Below, piece by piece: positions 17,663-26,843 of a stretch of 64,000 nt of DNA. This DNA is from an uncultured Neomegalonema sp. Its GTDB lineage: Bacteria; Pseudomonadota; Alphaproteobacteria; Rhodobacterales; Rhodobacteraceae. The stretch's first letter is position 1; each line of letters begins with the position of its first letter. Location of the stretch: assembly GCA_937911325.1 (NCBI GenBank), contig CALDSD010000090.1:62001-126000 (forward strand), given 5' to 3'. Under the pieces are notes generated by a model. That model saw nothing but the letters and a program-made list of their open reading frames with translations, searched no databases and was not told the origin of the DNA. A program made the position numbers and the translations under genes.

Positions 17663-19711
17663 ATGTCCGGTATGTTTTCGTCTCGTCGATTTCCCCTTTT
17701 GGCCGCAGCGATCGGCGTTGTTCTAGGCGGCCTTTTGGGATCAATTTTCGGCGGCGTCGCTACGATGATCGCTTTGGGGGTCGCGGTTTTCGCCGCCCTG
17801 ATGAGCCTGCGAAACTGGCAGACGATCGAAGATGAACGACCACTGCTTGCTGAGGAGTTGATCGGTCTTCATGAAACGGCCGAGACGCTGGAGGCCTCGT
17901 TGGCGGAAACCCGTCAAGCTGTGAACGAACTGGCGGAGCTCGTTGACGCCGCCGTCGCCAAAGGCGTTGCTCCGACGTCGCTAACCGCGGACGCCTCTGA
18001 CGAACCCGCGGCGCTGATCGAGCCGCTTGGCGATGTGGCGAGCCGTCTGGCGACGCTTGAGACGACGATCGGCGAGGGCGTCGGGGGAGCTTCGGATCTC
18101 ACCAAGCTTACCGAACGTTTCGACGACATCTCCTTGCGTCTCGACACGCTTCAGGAGGGCCAGTCTCTGGATCGCGCCGCCGCCGCGGGTCTTGAAGCGC
18201 GCATGGTCGAGATGGCGAGCCGCCTCTCCGACTTTCAGGAAAAGGCCAACAAACTGGCGCGCGCCGTTTCGCTCGCAGTCGGTGAAACACGCAGAAATTC
18301 CGAGCAGCTCTCGAGCATGACCGGCGCAGACGCCGAGGCGGCGTTTGAAGAGCCGGTTGAGGCTGCTGACCCGAAAACCACAAAGCCTGAAGCGCATTCG
18401 GTTCAGGAGGCGATCATGATGGCCAAGCAGGTTGCTTTGGCTGACATGGCCGCGGCCGCCGCGCCTGACGAAGCGCCGCGACTGGAGCGCGCCGCCGCCT
18501 CGTTCGCAGGAGACGCGACAACCGCGGTCTTCGCGGATGCGTCGGCTCCTCAGACCGCCGGGGCGCTGGCTCTGAGCGCGGATTTCGCTTTTGAACAAGA
18601 TGAAGAAGAAGACATTGCGACGGCCGACGCTGTGCTGTCCGAGGACAACGCGATCGACGACGTTTCAATGCAAGACCTCGAAATCTCGGAAGACGTCGTT
18701 GATCTCTTGGATGTTGATGAAAGCTCAACGCCTGAGAGCGATAGCGTCGACGGCGAGACGTTGACCCGGATGGCGCTGGCTCCCGATCCCGTGGAAAGCA
18801 AGTCTGAGGATGAACAGATTGCGCCTGTGATCGAGCCCGAAGAAAGTCTTGAGGACGAGCTTGAGGACGATTTGGCGCATGGCGATTTGCCCGAAGCCGT
18901 CGGTCCGCAAGACGATGCCGTGTCCGAACAGGAAGAAGATCCCGTCGAACTTGGCGCGCCGGCCGCTTCAGAGTCTGCTGAGCCGGAGAAGCCCCTGGTG
19001 TTCGATCCGGATCTGCGGTTGGACGAAGCCGGCATCGTTTTTCAAGGCATCTTCTCGCTCCCCGATCAAACGCCGCGCTTCTTTGAGTGCTTCTCGCGTC
19101 TGCGAGAGGTGGACGGCGATCTGAGCTCACGCGCGCATCATATTCGCGCTGCGAAGGTCGACGGCGGCATTCATCAAGTCGATAATGCTGCGATCAATCA
19201 GTGTATCGCCGCCAGCGAACGCCTGCAGCACGCGGACAAGTCGATTGGTCTGTTCTGCAACGTGTCGTTGTCGTCTTTGCGCGACGAGGAGTTCTTGCGC
19301 CCGCTGATCGCGCATCTGTCGACATTCGACAAACTGGGACAGCATCTGATCTTCGAACTCAATCAGCTCGAGCTTGGCGACCTGAACGATACGGATCTCG
19401 GCATCCTGCAGCGTCTGCGAGAGAAAGGGTTCTGTTTCTCTCTCGACCATATCGTCGACTGGAGCGTCGATGTGGAGCTCTTCTCCAAGGTCGGGTTCAA
19501 GTACTTCAAGGTTGGAGCCCAGGAGTTCCTCGAGCGCGTGCAGTCGTCGCGTACGGGCGCGCAGCGGCTCAACGCGGTCTTCAAAGAGCTCGGCGTCGAA
19601 CTCGTGGTCGAGAAAGTCGAGCGCGAAGAAGAGCTTCAAGCCGCGATCGCCGTCGGCGTTTCCTACGCGCAAGGCGAAGCGCTGGCCCCGCCGCGCGAGC
19701 TGAAGTCGTAA
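17663..19711 (+). CDS. TipF-like membrane protein with degenerate EAL domain
   Basis: 682 residues. The N-terminus has two hydrophobic segments (about residues 8-25 and 28-45), followed by a helical region likely to be coiled-coil (about 70-210), a long acidic linker rich in Asp, Glu and Ser (about 230-450), and a C-terminal EAL-like domain. The EAL triad is replaced (FFECFSRL), and the DDFGTG loop reads LDHIVDW, so catalysis is unlikely. Residues corresponding to the conserved Asn, Lys and second Glu (CNVSLSSL, FKVGAQEF, VEKVE) remain, suggesting c-di-GMP binding without hydrolysis. This layout matches Caulobacter TipF, a c-di-GMP effector of flagellum placement; homology is inferred from architecture. 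Start ATG 17663 gives the membrane segments directly. Confidence 0.65.
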   Translation: MSGMFSSRRFPLLAAAIGVVLGGLLGSIFGGVATMIALGVAVFAALMSLRNWQTIEDERPLLAEELIGLHETAETLEASLAETRQAVNELAELVDAAVAKGVAPTSLTADASDEPAALIEPLGDVASRLATLETTIGEGVGGASDLTKLTERFDDISLRLDTLQEGQSLDRAAAAGLEARMVEMASRLSDFQEKANKLARAVSLAVGETRRNSEQLSSMTGADAEAAFEEPVEAADPKTTKPEAHSVQEAIMMAKQVALADMAAAAAPDEAPRLERAAASFAGDATTAVFADASAPQTAGALALSADFAFEQDEEEDIATADAVLSEDNAIDDVSMQDLEISEDVVDLLDVDESSTPESDSVDGETLTRMALAPDPVESKSEDEQIAPVIEPEESLEDELEDDLAHGDLPEAVGPQDDAVSEQEEDPVELGAPAASESAEPEKPLVFDPDLRLDEAGIVFQGIFSLPDQTPRFFECFSRLREVDGDLSSRAHHIRAAKVDGGIHQVDNAAINQCIAASERLQHADKSIGLFCNVSLSSLRDEEFLRPLIAHLSTFDKLGQHLIFELNQLELGDLNDTDLGILQRLREKGFCFSLDHIVDWSVDVELFSKVGFKYFKVGAQEFLERVQSSRTGAQRLNAVFKELGVELVVEKVEREEELQAAIAVGVSYAQGEALAPPRELKS

Positions 19712-19775
19712 AGCGTCTGCGTCCGTCGACATCTCGTTCGACGCGCTACTCTCTCGGTCTAATTGACCCTCAGGC

Positions 19776-19808
19776 CCGCGCCCCCTACGAGAGGCGCGGC
19801 TTTTTATT
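19776..19808 (+). terminator. Intrinsic terminator before the HAD gene
   Basis: Stem CCGCGCC/GGCGCGG (19776-19782 with 19793-19799), 10-base loop, then CTTTTTATTT. It ends the TipF-like transcript, so the HAD gene probably has its own promoter or is read by leakage. Confidence 0.75.
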
Positions 19809-19820
19809 TGGAGTGGCGTA

Positions 19821-20693
19821 ATGGCGGACGAGCGGACGACGCTGATCAACGGGCTTGCGGAGATCTCGGACCAGTATGACGCAGTCCTGTGTGATCTTTG
19901 GGGCTGCTACCACAACGGGGTCACACCGTTTCCCGCGGCGGTTGCGGCGCTTCAGGGCTATCGTGCGAGAGGCGGCAAGGTCGTCCTTTTGACAAACGCG
20001 CCGCGGCCGAACCCGGCTGTGCGCCGCCACCTCGCAGGTTTGAATGCGCCGGAGGACTCGTTCGATGCGATCGTGTCCTCCGGAGACGCGACGCGGGATG
20101 AACTCGCTTCGGGAAAATGGGGGCGTCGCTCGCATATTGTCGGACCCGATCGCGACAATTCGGTCTGGGAGGGACTCGATCTGCAAAGGTCCGATCTCGA
20201 TCAGGCGGAGCATATTCTGTGCACGGGCCTGTTCGACGATACGGTCGAGACGCCTGAGGATTACGCAGATCTGGTGCGCGCCGGCGTCGAGCGGGATCTG
20301 ATGTTTCTGTGCGCAAACCCCGATATCATCGTCGACCGCGGGGAGGAACGCTTGTACTGCGCAGGCGCCATCGCTCAGGTTTATGAGCAAGCCGGCGGGC
20401 GCACGCGCTATTTCGGCAAGCCGAACCCGCCGATATACGATTTGGCGATGCGGACGGTCGCCGAAGTCGTCGGCCGGAACCTCCCGAAAGAGCGCGTTCT
20501 CGCCATCGGCGATGGAATCAATACGGATGTTCTGGGAGCGCAAAACGCCGATCTGGACTGTCTTTTCGTCTCAGGCGGATTGGCTGCTGGTGAGTTGGGG
20601 GATGATCCAGAGCGTCCTGATCCCGAGCTCTTAGCACAATATCTAGTAGAGACCGAGCGTTCGCCACGCTACACCATTGGCCGGCTGAGATAG
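19821..20693 (+). CDS. HAD-superfamily hydrolase, TIGR01459-like (class IIA)
   Basis: Cytoplasmic 290-residue protein. HAD motif I reads VLCDLWGCYHNGV (nucleophile Asp, with Trp in place of the usual second Asp, as I expect in this subfamily), motif II is LLTNAPRP, and motif IV is AIGDGINTDVLGA. The cap lies between motifs II and III, as in class IIA enzymes. A phosphatase activity on a small metabolite is likely, but the substrate is unknown. Starts at ATG 19821, 13 bases beyond the upstream terminator. Confidence 0.8.
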   Translation: MADERTTLINGLAEISDQYDAVLCDLWGCYHNGVTPFPAAVAALQGYRARGGKVVLLTNAPRPNPAVRRHLAGLNAPEDSFDAIVSSGDATRDELASGKWGRRSHIVGPDRDNSVWEGLDLQRSDLDQAEHILCTGLFDDTVETPEDYADLVRAGVERDLMFLCANPDIIVDRGEERLYCAGAIAQVYEQAGGRTRYFGKPNPPIYDLAMRTVAEVVGRNLPKERVLAIGDGINTDVLGAQNADLDCLFVSGGLAAGELGDDPERPDPELLAQYLVETERSPRYTIGRLR

Positions 20694-20801
20694 TTTCTTC
20701 CGTTACCTTCGTGCCTTAAGCAATATAATTACGTCGCGGGCTTGTGCGCCGCAGCGCTTTCGCTTACCCTGAGCTCTGAGTTCAGGTTTGGAGGCGTGGG
20801 C

Positions 20802-21245
20802 ATGTCGCGCACTATTTTCATCGAAGATTTGACCGTCGGCATGGAGCGCACCCGCGCGCGCACTGTCTCTCGCGAAGACATTGAGGCGTTCGGGCGGATT
20901 TCCGGCGACTTGAACCCAATTCACTTCTGCGAAGACTACGCCGCCTCGACGCCGTTCGGCGGGGTCATCGCGCACGGCATCCTGCCGGCTGGCTTGATCT
21001 CCGCTGTGATCGGTGAAGAGCTGCCAGGTCATGGGTCGGTTTACCTGGGCCAGTCTTTGAAGTTTCGGGCGCCGGTGCGCCCGGGCGATACCGTCCTCGC
21101 CAGGTGTCGCGTCTCCGAGATCATCCTCGACAAACGCCGCTTGACGATCGACTGCGCTTGCCTGGTTGGGGACTCGATCGTCCTCGAGGGCGAAGCTCGG
21201 GTGCTGGCGCCCAGCCGGGCGGAACTGGTGTCGGCCGCAGCCTGA
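20802..21245 (+). CDS. MaoC-family (R)-specific enoyl-CoA hydratase
   Basis: 147-residue hot-dog-fold protein. The hydratase motif is visible as FGRISGDLNPIHFCEDYA, giving the catalytic Asp and His, followed by FGGVIAHGILPAG. The ATG at 20802 has a GGAGG site 7 bases upstream; an upstream in-frame start lacks one. It matches PhaJ/MaoC-type hydratases that act on enoyl-CoA in fatty-acid or polyhydroxyalkanoate metabolism. The pathway is not resolved by neighbours. Confidence 0.87.
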   Translation: MSRTIFIEDLTVGMERTRARTVSREDIEAFGRISGDLNPIHFCEDYAASTPFGGVIAHGILPAGLISAVIGEELPGHGSVYLGQSLKFRAPVRPGDTVLARCRVSEIILDKRRLTIDCACLVGDSIVLEGEARVLAPSRAELVSAAA

Positions 21246-21357
21246 ACTCGAAGCCTCGCCTTCGCTCTCTGCGTTTCCTTCTGAAACCGTCTTGCGCCGC
21301 CTCCGCAGCTCGGCCATACCGCTGTCCACGATTGGCTAGGTGGGTTGGACGCGCCGT

Positions 21358-22320
21358 ATGCAGATCCTCGAAGGGTTGCCGCCGTTTGAAGGCGCATCGA
21401 CGCCGCCCGTCGGCGTGGCGCTGGGCAACTTCGACGGCGTGCACCGAGGGCATCGCCTCGTCGTGGAGGCGGCGGGCCGAGCGGCCGCCCAACTCGGGAT
21501 CGCTCAAGGCGTCGTCACCTTCGAGCCGCATCCGCGCGAGCTCTTCCAGGCCGACGCGCCGCCCTTTCGTCTGACGAGCCCTGAGCAGAAGGCGCGAAAG
21601 CTGGCGCAGTTGGGCGTAAAGCATCTCTACATCCTCCCTTTCGAGCGCAGACTGTCCTCCCTATCGCCAAGCGCGTTCGCAAAAGAGGTCTTGGCCGAAG
21701 GGCTCAACACACGACACGTTGTCGTCGGCCGCGACTTTCGTTTTGGCAAAGGTCGCGCAGGCGACGTCGCTATGCTGGCTGAGCTTGGCCGAGACTGCGG
21801 GTTCGCCGTCGAGGTGATCGACAAGGTCGGCTCGTCGGAGTTGAATGGCGAGCCGTTCTCGTCCTCTGCCGCCCGCGCTGCGCTTCGAGAAGGCCGACCC
21901 GAGGAGGCCGCGCGCATCCTCGGCGATTGGCACAAGATCGACGGAAAGGTGCTCCAGGGGGACCAACGCGGACGTGATCTGGGGTATCCCACCGCCAATC
22001 AAGCGCTGCCCGACGGCGTTCTCCACCCGGCCTATGGGATCTACGCGGTGAAGGTTGAGGTTCGTGATGGACCGCATCGCGGGCGCTATGACGGCGTGGC
22101 CTCGATGGGTTTGAGACCGACCTTCGACAAGACGGTCCCAAACTTTGAAACCTTCCTGTTCGACTTCAGCGGCGATCTCTACGGCGCGGAACTGTCTGTC
22201 GCGCTTTGCGCATATCTTCGACCCGAGGTGAAGTTCGACGGGCTTGAGCCTTTGATTGCGCAGATGGATCAAGACGCCTCGCAAGCGCGGCGGATCCTTG
22301 CGACCTTGCTGGAGCCTTGA
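21358..22320 (+). CDS. ribF: Bifunctional riboflavin kinase / FAD synthetase
   Basis: 320-residue cytoplasmic enzyme that makes FMN from riboflavin and then FAD. The N-terminal nucleotidyltransferase domain has GNFDGVHRGHR near residue 24; the C-terminal flavokinase domain has GRDLGYPTANQ and the end motif FDGLEPLIAQMDQDA. I chose the ATG at 21358, giving the typical MQI start; a GTG six codons upstream is possible. About 110 bases separate it from the MaoC gene. Confidence 0.95.
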   Translation: MQILEGLPPFEGASTPPVGVALGNFDGVHRGHRLVVEAAGRAAAQLGIAQGVVTFEPHPRELFQADAPPFRLTSPEQKARKLAQLGVKHLYILPFERRLSSLSPSAFAKEVLAEGLNTRHVVVGRDFRFGKGRAGDVAMLAELGRDCGFAVEVIDKVGSSELNGEPFSSSAARAALREGRPEEAARILGDWHKIDGKVLQGDQRGRDLGYPTANQALPDGVLHPAYGIYAVKVEVRDGPHRGRYDGVASMGLRPTFDKTVPNFETFLFDFSGDLYGAELSVALCAYLRPEVKFDGLEPLIAQMDQDASQARRILATLLEP

Positions 22321-22387
22321 CCTTGCGAAAGCCTTGGCGCGGCTAGGTCTTCGTCGCCTTCAATCCCGCAATAAATGTCTGCACCAT

Positions 22388-22954
22388 TTAGTTTGCGAGG
22401 TCCTCGGCCCCGGCGGCGGACACACGCCCGAGATGTCCCGCCATCGCCAGCGCGGCGATGCCCTGCAGCGCGGCCCAAAGCGCGCGCGACGCGCGCCGGG
22501 CGGCGTCGTCGTCATCGGTAAGCGGGCGCACCAGGGTTTCGGCGAGATCGAAAAGCTCTTGCTGTCGAGCCAGATAACACTCTGGGGGGTCTCCCTCGGC
22601 TTCTCGCTCGAAGATCGCGGCCCAGTTGTGAGCGCGTGATTGGGCGAAAGCGACATAGGTTTCCGCCATCGCTTGGAGCCTGTCCGCAGGACTGGCCCCA
22701 GACGTCAATTTCATATCCTGGGCGATCAGGGCGTCCCGAAGATCCGCGAGCTCGGCCGCGTTGGCTTCGAGGACGATAACGTCGAGGGTCGGTGCGATCG
22801 TGTAGATCGTGCCGACGGCCCAGCCGAGCTTGGCTGCAAGCCTTCGGGCGGTGAGCCCTTTATGCCCCTCCGAGGCGATGAGTGTTCGCGCCGCGGCGAC
22901 CAAATCCCGCCGCATCGCCTCGGTTGCTTCGGGGCTGCGCTTTGCCCGGGCCAT
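22388..22954 (-). CDS. TetR/AcrR family repressor
   Basis: 188-residue regulator. The N-terminal HTH is clear: ARTLIASEGHKGLTARRLA followed by GWAVGTIYTIAPTLDVIVLE. The remaining helices form the ligand domain. It is divergent from the acyltransferase gene over 172 bases that contain two copies of a GAACGCTGTTC-like palindrome; autoregulation and control of the acyltransferase/exporter pair are therefore likely. The ligand is unknown but may be lipid-like given the neighbours. Confidence 0.85.
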   Translation of the reverse strand: MARAKRSPEATEAMRRDLVAAARTLIASEGHKGLTARRLAAKLGWAVGTIYTIAPTLDVIVLEANAAELADLRDALIAQDMKLTSGASPADRLQAMAETYVAFAQSRAHNWAAIFEREAEGDPPECYLARQQELFDLAETLVRPLTDDDDAARRASRALWAALQGIAALAMAGHLGRVSAAGAEDLAN

Positions 22955-22981
22955 CTGAGAAACATGCTCCGAATTTTTTCT

Positions 22982-23043
22982 GAGCGCTGTTCATAATTGA
23001 TTGACGCTCCAAGCGCGATCGATAATTACCGTGAACGCTGTTC
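22982..23043. promoter_or_regulatory. Two candidate TetR operators around a promoter
   Basis: GAGCGCTGTTC at 22982-22992 and GAACGCTGTTC at 23033-23043 are direct copies. The second is a palindrome (GAAC-gct-GTTC); the first differs by one base. A plausible plus-strand promoter lies between them, TTGATT (22997-23002) and GATAAT (23021-23026) with 18-base spacing. This arrangement, operators flanking a promoter between divergent genes, fits repression by the TetR protein. Confidence 0.5.
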
Positions 23044-23126
23044 GTGAAACACGACCGGCGATGAATCGCGGTATGAAGATCCTGCGATAAGGATTCGAAG
23101 ATGGCCGCTTAGGCGAGAAGGGCTCG

Positions 23127-23972
23127 ATGCGCAGCACTGTTTTGAACATCGCCTTTGTCGGCTGGACTCTGTCGATCGCAGCGGTCGCTTTGGTGGTGAC
23201 TTTCGTCGATCGAACCCCGAAATCGATGCGGTGGATGCTGCGGCGCTGGGCGCGCGGATCACAATTCCTGACCCGAAACATCATTGGCGCCAAAATCGAG
23301 ATCCGGGGTCTGGAGCAGTTCAAAGACGGGGAGCGGCCGGCGCTGATCGTGTCAAAGCATCAAAGCGAGCTCGACACCTTTTTTCCGCTCGATATCTATC
23401 CGGATCTCGCTGCGATCGCGATGAAGGAGCTTGAGCGCTACCCACTGATCGGCCCGGTCATCCGCAAACTGGAATACATCTTGGTATCGGTCGACGGCGG
23501 CCGAAAGAACCACCTGAGGGACGTCGTCGAGGGGGCCCAGCGCGTCTATGCCGAAGGGCGTCCAATCCTGATCTACCCGGAAGGCGAGTTGATGCGCATC
23601 GGCTCCCGTCAGCGCTATCGCAGCGGAGTGTTTCATATCTACGAGGCGCTGGGAGCGCCCGCGCACCCGGTGGCGTTGTCGTGCGGGCTGATCTGGCCGA
23701 AACGCGAGTGGCGCAAGAATATCGGGAGAACCTGCGTCATCGAGTTTATGGAGCCGATCCCCCCCGGTCTCGACAAGGACACGTTTATGCGGGAGATCGA
23801 GATCCGGATCGAAACACGGACCATGGAACTCATTGAAGAACATGGCGATCCTGAACAGATCGCCGCCGCGCGCGAGCGACACAGGCTGGGGCTGACGAAT
23901 GACGACAACGAACGGGTCGGGGAACTCGGAACCTCCGCGCAGCGCGGACGCAGAGCCTCAGCGGACGCCTGA
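23127..23972 (+). CDS. Lysophospholipid (1-acyl-glycerol-3-phosphate) acyltransferase
   Basis: 281 residues, PlsC superfamily, membrane-associated. One N-terminal hydrophobic segment (about residues 8-27) precedes the catalytic HxxxxD motif KHQSELDTF near residue 77; YPEGELMRIG provides the second conserved block. It esterifies a lysophospholipid or lysophosphatidate. Its 3' end overlaps the next gene by 74 bases in another frame. The overlap and the next gene's identity suggest a lysophospholipid salvage or remodelling unit. Confidence 0.87.
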   Translation: MRSTVLNIAFVGWTLSIAAVALVVTFVDRTPKSMRWMLRRWARGSQFLTRNIIGAKIEIRGLEQFKDGERPALIVSKHQSELDTFFPLDIYPDLAAIAMKELERYPLIGPVIRKLEYILVSVDGGRKNHLRDVVEGAQRVYAEGRPILIYPEGELMRIGSRQRYRSGVFHIYEALGAPAHPVALSCGLIWPKREWRKNIGRTCVIEFMEPIPPGLDKDTFMREIEIRIETRTMELIEEHGDPEQIAAARERHRLGLTNDDNERVGELGTSAQRGRRASADA

Positions 23973-25386
23973 GGCGCCGTTGCAGGAAGACGCTGGCGGC
24001 GTCGCCGTCGGCATTGACCCGATTTATCCGAATGCGCCGGAGCGCGCCTTCATGGATCCGGTTCCGGCAAGCGGACCGTTGCTGGGATCGCGGAGGTTCA
24101 CGCCGCTCTTTCTGGTTCAAGCGCTCGGCGCGTTTAACGACAACGTCTTCAAAAACGCCTTCATCGCGCTGCTGACCTATCGCCTCGCCTCGGACCTGGA
24201 GATCAGTCTGGAGGTTCTTGCGCCGATTGCGGCGGGCGTCTTCATCCTTCCGTTTGCGATCTTTTCGCCTTTCGCGGGCCAGATCTCCGACAGCGTCGAC
24301 AAGGCTGTGATGATGCGCTGGGTGAAATTCGTCGAGATCATCCTGATGATCGGGGCGGCCGTCGCCTATCACATGCAGCAGTTGATCCCGCTCTTTATCC
24401 TACTGTTCCTGATGGGGGCGCAGTCCGCATTCTTCGCGCCAATCAAGTACGGCGTGCTGCCGCAATACCTGCCGAAGCGAGAGTTGGTGACTGGAAACGG
24501 CCTGATCCAGGCGGCGACCTTCCTCTCGATTCTGCTTGGAACGATTGTGGGAACGAACCTAATCCTGACCGAGGCCGGCATTCTATGGACCTCGATCGCC
24601 GTTGTCGCGATCGCAGTCATCGGGTGGGTCTCGAGCCTCTATGCGCTGCCCGCCCCGCCGCGAGACCGTTCCGTGGCGGTCGATTGGACGGTCGTCCCGG
24701 CGATGGCGAAGGTCTTCGCCGTCACGCGCGCGCAGCCTGTGGCGTTCCGAACGATCGTGGCCATCAGCTGGTTTTGGTTCGCCGGCGCGACGTTCATGTC
24801 TCTGCTCGCCCCGTTCACAAAGAACCAGCTTGGGGCGGATGAGACGGTTTTGACGCTCCTGCTCGCGGGTTTCTCGATCGGCGTCGCCATCGGCGCGATG
24901 CTCTGCGGAGTGGTTTATCGCGGTCAGATCAAGGTCGGCTACGCGCCTTGGGCCGCCGTCGGCATCGCGATCTTTTCGATCGACTTGATGATCGCGACCA
25001 GCGCCCCGCCAGCTCAGGACGCCGAGGCGTTGATGAACATCTCGGACTTTCTGGCGTCGGGGTCAGGGTGGCGCGTGCTCTTTGACTTCGTGATGCTCGC
25101 GGCCTGCGCCGGTTTCTATGTGACGCCGCTTAACGCCGTCTATCAGAACGCAGCCCCGGAAGGCGAGCGTGGCCGGATCGTGGCCTGTTCCAACATGATC
25201 GACTCCGCACTGATGGCGACCTCGGCGGTCGTTGTCGCGCTTCTGGTTCAGGTCGGGTTGAGCACGCCGCAGATCTTCGGCCTCGTCGGCGCGACCGGTT
25301 TCATCGCGGCGTTCTTCGTCGCGCGGTGGGCGCCGGAGACCTGGATCGGTCAGCGCGCCCTTTCTTTCTGGCCAGGAAGCGCTTAG
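23899..25386 (+). CDS. MFS transporter, LplT-like lysophospholipid transporter
   Basis: 495-residue integral membrane protein of the major facilitator superfamily. After a roughly 65-residue Pro/Ala-rich cytoplasmic head, the motif FLVQALGAFNDNVFKNAF marks the first membrane helix, as in LplT; about twelve hydrophobic segments follow. In other bacteria LplT flips lysophospholipids inward for re-acylation by Aas, which matches the preceding acyltransferase gene. The ATG at 23899 lies inside the acyltransferase gene; later starts are possible because the head is not conserved. Substrate is inferred from context. Confidence 0.85.
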   Translation: MTTTNGSGNSEPPRSADAEPQRTPEAPLQEDAGGVAVGIDPIYPNAPERAFMDPVPASGPLLGSRRFTPLFLVQALGAFNDNVFKNAFIALLTYRLASDLEISLEVLAPIAAGVFILPFAIFSPFAGQISDSVDKAVMMRWVKFVEIILMIGAAVAYHMQQLIPLFILLFLMGAQSAFFAPIKYGVLPQYLPKRELVTGNGLIQAATFLSILLGTIVGTNLILTEAGILWTSIAVVAIAVIGWVSSLYALPAPPRDRSVAVDWTVVPAMAKVFAVTRAQPVAFRTIVAISWFWFAGATFMSLLAPFTKNQLGADETVLTLLLAGFSIGVAIGAMLCGVVYRGQIKVGYAPWAAVGIAIFSIDLMIATSAPPAQDAEALMNISDFLASGSGWRVLFDFVMLAACAGFYVTPLNAVYQNAAPEGERGRIVACSNMIDSALMATSAVVVALLVQVGLSTPQIFGLVGATGFIAAFFVARWAPETWIGQRALSFWPGSA

Positions 25387-25393
25387 GCGCGCG

Positions 25394-25957
25394 TCATTCG
25401 GCCAGAAGCTCGCGCAGATACCTGCGGGCGGCGTCGCTGCCCCAATGCGCATTGCCTTCGATCGCCGCGACCACGAGGCCGTCCTTATTGAGCACAAACG
25501 AGGTTGGCGTGCCGCGAAGTCCGATCGCACCTGCGTTCATCCCGCCGGGATCGACGATCACCGGCAGGTGCTTGAACAGCTTTTCGTCAAAGTAGGCTTG
25601 GACTTTCGCCGGCGCTTCGTCTCCCGTGTCCAACGACAAGGGCAGCACGACGACCCCCTCGTCGCTCATTTCGGCGCTGAGCGCGTCGATCTCGGGCATC
25701 TCGCGTAGGCAAACCGGGCACCATGTCGCCCAAAAGACCGCGACGACGACTTTGCCCTTGTGGTCTGCGAGACCCGTTCCTGGCGCCATTGGCAGCGGGA
25801 TCGCCGGCGGGGCGAATGGCTCGGCGACGCTCACCAGTTTGCTCTCGAACAATTCATCGGGCGAGCTGGCGAAAAGAAGTGACGAGACGCCGCTTGTCAG
25901 ACCGACCGCGAGGGCGAGACCCAGAGCGGCTTTCCATGGAGAAACGAGACGGCGCAT
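25394..25957 (-). CDS. TlpA-family thiol:disulfide oxidoreductase, membrane anchored
   Basis: 187 residues. The N-terminal segment about residues 8-30 anchors the protein in the inner membrane; the rest is a thioredoxin-like domain facing the periplasm. The active site is WATWCPVC with Cys80 and Cys83, followed by the cis-proline loop RGTPTSFV. Such proteins reduce disulfides, often during cytochrome c maturation, but no cytochrome genes are nearby. It converges with the LplT-like gene 8 bases away. Confidence 0.9.
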   Translation of the reverse strand: MRRLVSPWKAALGLALAVGLTSGVSSLLFASSPDELFESKLVSVAEPFAPPAIPLPMAPGTGLADHKGKVVVAVFWATWCPVCLREMPEIDALSAEMSDEGVVVLPLSLDTGDEAPAKVQAYFDEKLFKHLPVIVDPGGMNAGAIGLRGTPTSFVLNKDGLVVAAIEGNAHWGSDAARRYLRELLAE

Positions 25958-26092
25958 GGCGGTCCTTTCATACTGAGTCGCCGACTTCTTGACAGACGCG
26001 GGCCGGCGCTAGGAGGGTGGCGAAAAACCTGGCGCGACGCATCTCACGTTTCGGCGAGATTTGGTGCGCCGCTTTTTGCACAAGAAGTCGAC

Positions 26093-26374
26093 ATGAGCCA
26101 ATCCGACGAAACATCCAAAGACGCCCAAGCGAAACTTGATCAGTTGCGTCATGAAGCCGGCGGAGCGCTGACAGGGCCTGAAGTGCGGAAGCGCTGGGGC
26201 ATGGAGGGGGACGGTGGTCTGGAAGACCCTCCGCTCGACTGGCGGCTGACGCCGCGCAACGTGATCCTGCAGGTTGCGGCGGTCGTTCTCTTTGGCGCTG
26301 TGGTCTGGTTCATCGCAATGCTCGCCTTCGACGGCGTCGCCGCCCTATTCAGCGGAGCTGGGGATGGCGCTTGA
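26093..26374 (+). CDS. Small single-pass membrane protein, unknown
   Basis: 93 residues. The first 60 are charged and hydrophilic; one hydrophobic segment (about residues 62-88, [20 protein letters not shown]) ends the protein. I do not recognise the family. Its stop overlaps the start of the YcgN-like gene (26364 ATG against stop 26372-26374), which suggests a two-gene unit and supports it being real. Confidence 0.65.
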   Translation: MSQSDETSKDAQAKLDQLRHEAGGALTGPEVRKRWGMEGDGGLEDPPLDWRLTPRNVILQVAAVVLFGAVVWFIAMLAFDGVAALFSGAGDGA

Positions 26375-26813
26375 GCCAGGGTTCTGGCGGAAAAAGCCGC
26401 TGGACGAACTGTCGTCGGAGGAATGGGAGGCGCTCTGCGACGGATGCGGAAAGTGTTGCCTGCTGAAGCTCGAAGACGACGAGACGGATCGCGTCTGGTA
26501 CACGGATGTCAGTTGTCGGCTTTTCGATCCCGAGACATGCCGATGTGGAAACTACCAGCTTCGCAAGCAGCTTGTGCCGCAATGCGTGGTTCTGACGCCA
26601 GAGAGCGTCTTGGAGACGAAGAACTGGATGCCGCGCACCTGCGCGTACCGGTTGGTGGCCGAAGGGTATGATCTGTATCCCTGGCATCCATTGATCAGCG
26701 GCGACCCGAACAGCGTGCACCTGGCCGGGGTCTCGGTCCAGGGATGGCCGACGCCGGAGTATGAGGTCTCGGAAGACGAGTTGGTTGATCGGGTGGTGAG
26801 CGAGACGATCTGA
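26364..26813 (+). CDS. YcgN-family cysteine-cluster protein (UPF0260)
   Basis: 149 residues, cytoplasmic. It is rich in cysteines in fixed positions: CDGCGKCC near residue 24, a second set [14 protein letters not shown] about 30 residues later, and PRTCAYR further on, as in the YcgN/UPF0260 family and the wider Fe-S or zinc cysteine-cluster group. The WHPLISGD segment is also characteristic. ATG 26364 overlaps the preceding gene. Its biochemical role is unknown. Confidence 0.88.
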   Translation: MALEPGFWRKKPLDELSSEEWEALCDGCGKCCLLKLEDDETDRVWYTDVSCRLFDPETCRCGNYQLRKQLVPQCVVLTPESVLETKNWMPRTCAYRLVAEGYDLYPWHPLISGDPNSVHLAGVSVQGWPTPEYEVSEDELVDRVVSETI

Positions 26814-26843
26814 CAGGTCATGCTGGGGAATGAGGGATAAAGA

